From Oscillospiraceae bacterium (lineage in GTDB: Bacteria > Bacillota > Clostridia > Oscillospirales > Ruminococcaceae), in contig JAISBB010000005.1 in NCBI GenBank assembly GCA_031266415.1, positions 62,001-126,000 of the forward strand: a stretch of DNA of 64,000 bases, in the 5' to 3' direction. Below the pieces are notes generated by a model, which was given only the letters and a program-made list of their open reading frames with translations, did not search any database and was not told the origin of the DNA. The translations under genes were made by a program, and so were the position numbers. The first letter of the stretch is position 1, and every line of letters starts with the position of its first letter. Below, one piece after another: positions 58,874 to 64,000 of the stretch.

Positions 58874-59720
58874 GTGAAACAAACCAACCTTACTTGTTCC
58901 GCACTTGCCAATTTATTTAAGTGCGGGATTATAACTATTAATGAAGAACCTGACACAAAAAGTAAAATCATAGTTACTGGCGATTGTGTTGACGCTTTTA
59001 TTCCACCTGCGCGCTTATTGGAAGTAAAATAACAAAACATTCCACTTGAAATAATCTTCGAAGATAATGATGTTATTGTGGTGAATAAGCAAAAAGGGTT
59101 GGTAATACATCAGTCTCGGCTACCACGAAAATACCCTTGTACATGCTTTACTTTACCACTGTAAAGGGAAACTTGCAGACATAAATGAGAATTATTCACC
59201 TAGGGGTTGCCCACCGGTTAAATAAAGACACAAGCGGCTTGCTTGTTATTGCTTACCAAAAATAATAATGCACATTTAAAACTATTCTCACAAATTCAAA
59301 ATCATGGCTTCTGTAAAAAATATCACGGCTGTAGTCCGCGGAAAAATCAAAGAACAAAATGGAGTAATCTTATTGCCAATTGGCAGAAATTTACAAAATC
59401 GCAAAAAAATGATGGTAACTTCTCGAAATTCAAAAATAGCTCCCACTGAATTTAAATTACTTGAAACTTATCAAAATTTCTCTTATCTTGAACTTTGTTT
59501 AGAAACAGGCAAGGACACGCACCCTATTCGGGTTCACATGGCACATTTGGGTCACCCGGGGACCTAGGACCCAAGTTAATGGCCCGCACTTCACCTCTAA
59601 AGAACTAAATGGCCAATGCTTACATGCAAATATTTAGCATTTGCTCACCCCATAACTAAATAAATACATTCCCTTCGAGTCACCTCTACCACCCTTACCT
59701 TGAAGCATTTTTAAATAATC
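58874..59720 (+). pseudogene. rluD: Degraded RluD-family 23S rRNA pseudouridine synthase
   Basis: Collinear RluD blocks in different frames separated by stops: VKQTNLTCSALANLFKCGIITINEEPDTKSKIIVTGDCVDAFIPP..LLEVK*, PLEIIFEDNDVIVVNKQKGLVIHQ, GVAHRLNKDTSGLLVIAYQK*, NNNAHLKLFSQIQ, VVRGKIKEQNGVILLPIGR, FSYLELCLETGKDTHPIRVHMAHLGHP. Confidence 0.9.
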
Positions 59721-59753
59721 AGGAAGAAAAATTAGCGAAGGCAGTGATTTAAT

Positions 59754-60479
59754 ATGGCAAAAACTGTACTTGTTACAGGCGCTTCACGTGGGATTGGCCA
59801 TGAAACAGCAAAACGATTTTGCATAGCAGGGAATCAAGTGATTATTAATTATAATTCGACAGAAGCGCCCGCATTAAAACTCGCTTCTAAATTCCCAAAT
59901 CAAGCACTTGCCATTAAAGCCGACGTTTCTGATTTCACGCAAGTTGAAGAAATGATTCACACAATCAACAAACATTTTGGCCAAATTGATATTATTGTTA
60001 ATAATGCAGGCGTTGCTAGTTATAAACTATTCACAGAATGTAACGAAAATGAATTCGACCGATTATTTTCTGTTAATGTAAAAGGAATATTTAACGTTTG
60101 CAAAGCAGTTGTTCCGCAAATGATAGCGGGCAAATTCGGCAAAATCATCAACATTTCTTCTGTGTGGGGGTTGATTGGCGCCTCTTGCGAAGTACTTTAC
60201 TCAGCTTCAAAAGCGGCAATTATTGGCTTCACGAAAGCACTAGCAAAAGAACTTGGCCCTTCCGGAATTACGGTTAACTGCGTTGCACCCGGTATTATAA
60301 ACTCTGCTATGAACAGCAGGCTAACGGAAGAAGAGAAAAATGAATTGCGGCAAAACACACCACTTCTTCGGTTAGGGCAACCTCATGAAGTAGCCGAAGC
60401 AATTTTGTTTTTGGCCTCAAGTAAAGCAGACTTTATAACCGGCCACTTACTAAATGTTGATGGTGGCTTTTCAATGTAA
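59754..60479 (+). CDS. SDR family oxidoreductase, FabG-like
   Basis: VLVTGASRGIGHETAKRF, VNNAG, YSASKAAIIGFTKALAKELGPSGITVNCVAPG, GHLLNVDGGFSM. Confidence 0.93.
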   Translation: MAKTVLVTGASRGIGHETAKRFCIAGNQVIINYNSTEAPALKLASKFPNQALAIKADVSDFTQVEEMIHTINKHFGQIDIIVNNAGVASYKLFTECNENEFDRLFSVNVKGIFNVCKAVVPQMIAGKFGKIINISSVWGLIGASCEVLYSASKAAIIGFTKALAKELGPSGITVNCVAPGIINSAMNSRLTEEEKNELRQNTPLLRLGQPHEVAEAILFLASSKADFITGHLLNVDGGFSM

Positions 60480-60507
60480 ACATCATATTTCTTTGTAACA
60501 AGGAGAG

Positions 60508-61479
60508 ATGTCTATGCTTATTAGCCAAAGAGCCCGCAATTTTTTTGTGCGAAGTGGAGGGCTCGCTATTTTATTTGCTTGGATACCACTTCACTGCATT
60601 TCATTTCATTTGTCATTTCCATGCGCTATAGTACAACTGAAAAATATGTGTTGCTTAAGTATATTCAGTCAGCTTAATAAACTCATGTCGCGGGAACCTG
60701 CAGATCAATGGAATAAAAGCATTGAAACACACGAAATTACAATTGAATCGTTTGATGGTTTAAAATTAGCCGGCACCTTATTTTTACAGAAAAACCCAAC
60801 AGATGCGTGGATGATATGTGTTCACGGATATATGAACAATCAATCGAAGCTGTTGCCACAAGTCCAAGCTTTTTACAAACAAGGTGTAAACATATTAACC
60901 ATTGACTTGCGATCACATGGAAAAAGCGAGGGCGTTATTTCAACAATGGGCGAACAAGAACAAGAGGACATTTTGGCATGGATAAATACCCTAATTGCAA
61001 AATATCCAACAGCAAAAATCGCTTTACTTGGGAATTCTTTAGGTGCAGTTAGCTGTTTACGAGCAGCGGGGAACAGGTTGCCAAGTAACGTGAAATGTAT
61101 TGTTGCCGACTCGTGTTACAATTCCATTTTTGAGATTGTTACAAATGCCTCCCGCAAAATTTCAAACACAAGCGAACTTTCGAATTTGCTGATTTCTTTT
61201 CTAAAAAACTCAAAAAGAAAAACAACAGTCGAACAACTTAAATCAGCCACATTGCCAATTTTATTCATACACAGTAAAAACGATGTTGTTTCCCCAATAG
61301 ACCAAGTTAATACCGTTTTTGAATCGGCACCAGAAGGGAAAGAATTAGTGATTACAACAACACCACACAATCGCTGTTTCGACACTAATCCGCAAAATTA
61401 CCTAAACTGGGTCATGTCATTTCTAGAAAAACATGGAATACCACCAGAGCCCACACAAAATCCAATGCAACGCTTGTAG
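60508..61479 (+). CDS. Alpha/beta hydrolase
   Basis: VHGYMNNQSKLLPQ, DLRSHGKSEG, ALLGNSLGAVSCLRAA (nucleophile elbow GNSLG), IHSKNDVVSP, PHNRCF. Confidence 0.88.
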   Translation: MSMLISQRARNFFVRSGGLAILFAWIPLHCISFHLSFPCAIVQLKNMCCLSIFSQLNKLMSREPADQWNKSIETHEITIESFDGLKLAGTLFLQKNPTDAWMICVHGYMNNQSKLLPQVQAFYKQGVNILTIDLRSHGKSEGVISTMGEQEQEDILAWINTLIAKYPTAKIALLGNSLGAVSCLRAAGNRLPSNVKCIVADSCYNSIFEIVTNASRKISNTSELSNLLISFLKNSKRKTTVEQLKSATLPILFIHSKNDVVSPIDQVNTVFESAPEGKELVITTTPHNRCFDTNPQNYLNWVMSFLEKHGIPPEPTQNPMQRL

Positions 61480-61514
61480 ATAGCACCTCACCAGAAAAAG
61501 AAATAAACACAAAA

Positions 61515-61544
61515 TAAAAAAACGCCCTCATTTACAAGGGGCGC
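61515..61544 (-). terminator. Rho-independent terminator of the ylxM-ffh-rpsP-khpA operon
   Basis: Minus strand GCGCCCCTTGTAAATGAGGGCGTTTTTTT. Confidence 0.8.
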
Positions 61545-61575
61545 ATTAATAATTTTGCAACCACAATAAAAACTA

Positions 61576-61821
61576 TCATTCGATTCTTTCTTTCATCTCA
61601 ACAGAAATACGCCGACCTCCACCTTTGGCCTCTGAAAAGCCGCGGAAAATTCTGCGAATTGCAGAGGCTGTCCGCCCGCCTTTCCCAATCACCTTCCCAA
61701 TATCTGCCTTGGCAAAGTAAAGTTCAACATGCTCTTCATCAGGATAGTGGACTTCATATTTACTATCAACTATTCCATCAAAAATTGCTGCAACCAATTG
61801 TTCTAGCTGATCAATTGTCAT
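61576..61821 (-). CDS. khpA: KH-domain RNA-binding protein KhpA (YlqC)
   Basis: KADIGKVIGKGGRTASAIR; position after rpsP. Confidence 0.93.
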   Translation of the reverse strand: MTIDQLEQLVAAIFDGIVDSKYEVHYPDEEHVELYFAKADIGKVIGKGGRTASAIRRIFRGFSEAKGGGRRISVEMKERIE

Positions 61822-61834
61822 AAATAAAGCTCCC

Positions 61835-62062
61835 CTATTTCTTAAAAAGTACTTTCACTGTATCTGTTAGTTGCGCGCCATTGTTCACCCAATACTCAAC
61901 TCGTTCTTTGTTGATTTCTATTTTCGCAGGGTTACGAGTAGGATCATAAAAGCCAATTGCTTCAATAAATTTACCGTCTCTTGGTGCACGCACATCTGCA
62001 ACAACCACCCTATAAAATGGTGCTCTTTTTTTCCCCATTCTTTTTAATCTGATTTTTACCAT
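61835..62062 (-). CDS. rpsP: 30S ribosomal protein S16
   Basis: [23 protein letters not shown]; start at 62062 since AAGGAG abuts the track start. Confidence 0.97.
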   Translation of the reverse strand: MVKIRLKRMGKKRAPFYRVVVADVRAPRDGKFIEAIGFYDPTRNPAKIEINKERVEYWVNNGAQLTDTVKVLFKK

Positions 62063-62095
62063 AAAACTACCCATCTCCTTTGTTTTTTATGTTTT

Positions 62096-63403
62096 TTATG
62101 TTTTTTTATACCGTTTTTTACCAGAACGGTCAAATTGCTTCATTAATTTGCACATGGAATTGAACTGTTTAAGCAATCTATTTAAATCTTCAACTTTAAG
62201 GCCACTGCCTGAAGCAATTCGCCTGCGGCGGCTTGCATCAATTATTAGCGGATTTGTCCGCTCTTTGGGTGTCATTGCAAAAACCAGTGCTTTCGTTTTG
62301 ATTAGTTCTTTCTCTCCTTTATCAAGCTGATCTTCTGTAACTTTGTGCCCAACACCAGGCAACAGCGAAACAAGGTTCTTAAGTGACCCTAGCTTTTTCA
62401 TCGATTGCATGCTGGAAAGAAGATCATTTAAATCAAAATTTTTTTTATTAAGTTTAGCTTCTTGCTCTCTTCCAAACGCACTTTCCACTTTTTCAATCAA
62501 TGAAAGGGTATCACCCATTCCAAGGATTCGCGCAGCCATCCTTTCAGGGTGAAAAACTTCTAAATCTGTATATTTTTCACCGATTCCAACGAACTTAATT
62601 GGCTTTTTGGTTACCGCACTAACAGAAAAGGCAACTCCCCCACGTGTATCGCTATCTAGCTTTGTTAAAATTATGCCGCTGATTGCAACTTTTTCGTCAA
62701 AAGCAACTGCCACATTCACTGCGTCTTGGCCAGCCATCGAGTCAAGAACAAGCAACGTCTCTGAAATGTTAACGGCCTTGCTAATCTTTTGCAACTCATC
62801 CATAAGTGCAACATCCACTTGCAATCTGCCAGCCGTATCAATTATAACAACATCATATCCATTATCTTTTGCATATTTTACGCCGTTTTTAGCCACCGCC
62901 ACTGGGTCTAATTTACCTTCCTCAAACGTGCAGCAACCAACACGTTCGCCGGATATTTTTAGCTGTTCAATTGCCGCTGCCCTATATATGTCGCACGCAA
63001 CCAGCAACACCCTTTTACCGTTAATTTTAAAGAAATGTGCCAATTTAGCCACATGAGTTGTCTTGCCACTTCCTTGCAATCCACACATAAGAACTACGCT
63101 AGGCGGCATTGGCGCAAAATTAATCCGTTCATTTTTTTGACCCAGCAATTTCGTTAATTCTTCGTGAACCATTTTAATAATCTGCTGAACCGGTGTTAAA
63201 CTCCCCAATATCTCTTGGCTGATTGCCAAACCTTGGATACGCTGTGTAAAATCACGAACAACACCGTAATTTACATCTGCATCAAGCAGTGCTAACCTAA
63301 TCTCTCTCATTGCAATTTTAACGTCTTGTTCTGAAATTTTAGTTTTAAAACGCAATCCACGAAGCGCACTCGAAACTTTTGACGCTAACCTTTCAAACAT
63401 CAA
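62096..63403 (-). CDS. ffh: Signal recognition particle protein
   Basis: MCGLQGSGKTTHVAKLA, DTAGRLQVD, TKLDSDTRGG, M-domain SRRRRIASGSG. Confidence 0.98.
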   Translation of the reverse strand: MMFERLASKVSSALRGLRFKTKISEQDVKIAMREIRLALLDADVNYGVVRDFTQRIQGLAISQEILGSLTPVQQIIKMVHEELTKLLGQKNERINFAPMPPSVVLMCGLQGSGKTTHVAKLAHFFKINGKRVLLVACDIYRAAAIEQLKISGERVGCCTFEEGKLDPVAVAKNGVKYAKDNGYDVVIIDTAGRLQVDVALMDELQKISKAVNISETLLVLDSMAGQDAVNVAVAFDEKVAISGIILTKLDSDTRGGVAFSVSAVTKKPIKFVGIGEKYTDLEVFHPERMAARILGMGDTLSLIEKVESAFGREQEAKLNKKNFDLNDLLSSMQSMKKLGSLKNLVSLLPGVGHKVTEDQLDKGEKELIKTKALVFAMTPKERTNPLIIDASRRRRIASGSGLKVEDLNRLLKQFNSMCKLMKQFDRSGKKRYKKT

Positions 63404-63792
63404 CGCTGCTCCCCACTTTGGCCTGCCTGTTCTTCCAACATCTTTTCCATTAATTCTGAAATGAGTTTCAAGCGCTTTGTTAATTCCGCAGAAAACAAAT
63501 ATTTTTGATTATATTGGCTCAACGAGTCAATAACTTCTTTAATTTGTCGGCAACGCAACTGCATTTTTGCGTAGTTTGCAGCCACACACAATCGTTTTTC
63601 CAGAGAAAAAACAGCGTCTTCAACTTTCTTAATGTGGTCTCTTACACCTTGTCTTGTAATCCCCAAACGGCCTGCAATTTCACTCAACGAAAGATCTTCG
63701 TCAAAATAAAGGTGTGCAACCTCTTGCTGTTTATCTGTTAACATGGCACCATAAAAATCTAGAAGATTAACTACATTTAAATTTTTCGCCAT
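63400..63792 (-). CDS. ylxM: YlxM-like sigma-70 region 4-type HTH protein
   Basis: LLDFYGAMLTDKQQEVAHLYFDEDLSLSEIAGRLGITRQGVRDHIKKVE upstream of ffh. Confidence 0.93.
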   Translation of the reverse strand: MAKNLNVVNLLDFYGAMLTDKQQEVAHLYFDEDLSLSEIAGRLGITRQGVRDHIKKVEDAVFSLEKRLCVAANYAKMQLRCRQIKEVIDSLSQYNQKYLFSAELTKRLKLISELMEKMLEEQAGQSGEQR

Positions 63793-63864
63793 AAAAACGC
63801 TCCAAAATTAAAAGAAAATTATCAAACCACAGAACTCGATAAAGGATATCAACTTTACCAGTTA

Positions 63865-63893
63865 AGCATACAACATGTTTTTTATTTTGTCAA
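63865..63893 (-). promoter_or_regulatory. Sigma-A promoter for ylxM-ffh-rpsP-khpA
   Basis: Minus strand TTGACA-N17-TATGCT. Confidence 0.7.
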
Positions 63894-63915
63894 ATACCAA
63901 ATTTTCGGTGTTAAA

Positions 63916-64000
63916 CTAATGGCGATGATTGTGACAATACGCTTCCACATTCAAACCATCAAATACTCCCATTTCAAATTCACAATTGTCTTCTTTGCAA
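63916..64000 (-). CDS. C-terminal end of an unidentified Cys/His-rich protein, partial
   Basis: Open frame ..CKEDNCEFEMGVFDGLNVEAYCHNHRH* running off the right edge. Confidence 0.35.
   Translation of the reverse strand, partial: CKEDNCEFEMGVFDGLNVEAYCHNHRH

Noticed and set aside
59243-59567. Two ORFs (68 and 87 aa) as separate small genes
   Set aside because: They encode pieces of the RluD pseudogene in shifted frames.
1-64000. CRISPR arrays, tRNAs, rRNAs, insertion sequences, defence islands
   Set aside because: No regularly spaced direct repeats, no tRNA T-arm/acceptor patterns, no transposase-like ORF and no recognisable defence genes were seen by eye; tRNAscan-SE, CRISPRCasFinder and DefenseFinder would be the decisive checks.

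Overview
The window is a compact, low-GC, Bacillota/Clostridia-like chromosomal segment. This placement rests on gene content and order (spo0A, hrcA-grpE-dnaK-dnaJ, ylxM-ffh-rpsP-khpA, DnaD/DnaI-type loaders, Mini-III, type-A rnpB); no taxonomic search was run. About 60 genes are recognisable and almost all are housekeeping. On the minus strand from ~32.3 kb down to 1 there is a long run: tig, clpP, clpX, lon, mtnN, pgi, pyk, dnaD-like, dnaI-like, yifB, ruvC, ruvA, nfo-like, aroQ, mutS2, asp23, nusB, asnB, D-Asp ligase-like, Asp racemase, ligA, gatC, gatA, gatB, asnS, a U32 peptidase, ruvB, glmM and a partial methyltransferase. The plus strand from 32.4 kb has mrnC, yitT-like, pth, rnhB, yraN, ysxC, a dCMP deaminase and miaA. 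From 36.9 to 50.7 kb (minus) lie envelope and transport genes plus an isolated phage-portal-like gene. Then come hrcA-grpE-dnaK-dnaJ with a degenerate CIRCE, spo0A, rnpB, a ylqG/flhX-like pair, an rluD pseudogene, an SDR, a hydrolase and the ffh operon. I saw no CRISPR array, tRNA, rRNA or insertion sequence. The most interesting signals are altered or eroded conserved proteins: a Spo0A whose receiver phospho-acceptor Asp reads as Asn, a MiaA lacking its tRNA-gripping insertion domain, a pyruvate kinase without its C-terminal domain and with K+-independence signature residues, an rluD pseudogene, ABC transporters with missing partners, a lone portal-protein gene, and a racemase/ATP-grasp/AsnB cassette that looks like a D-Asp/D-Asn peptidoglycan cross-bridge module.
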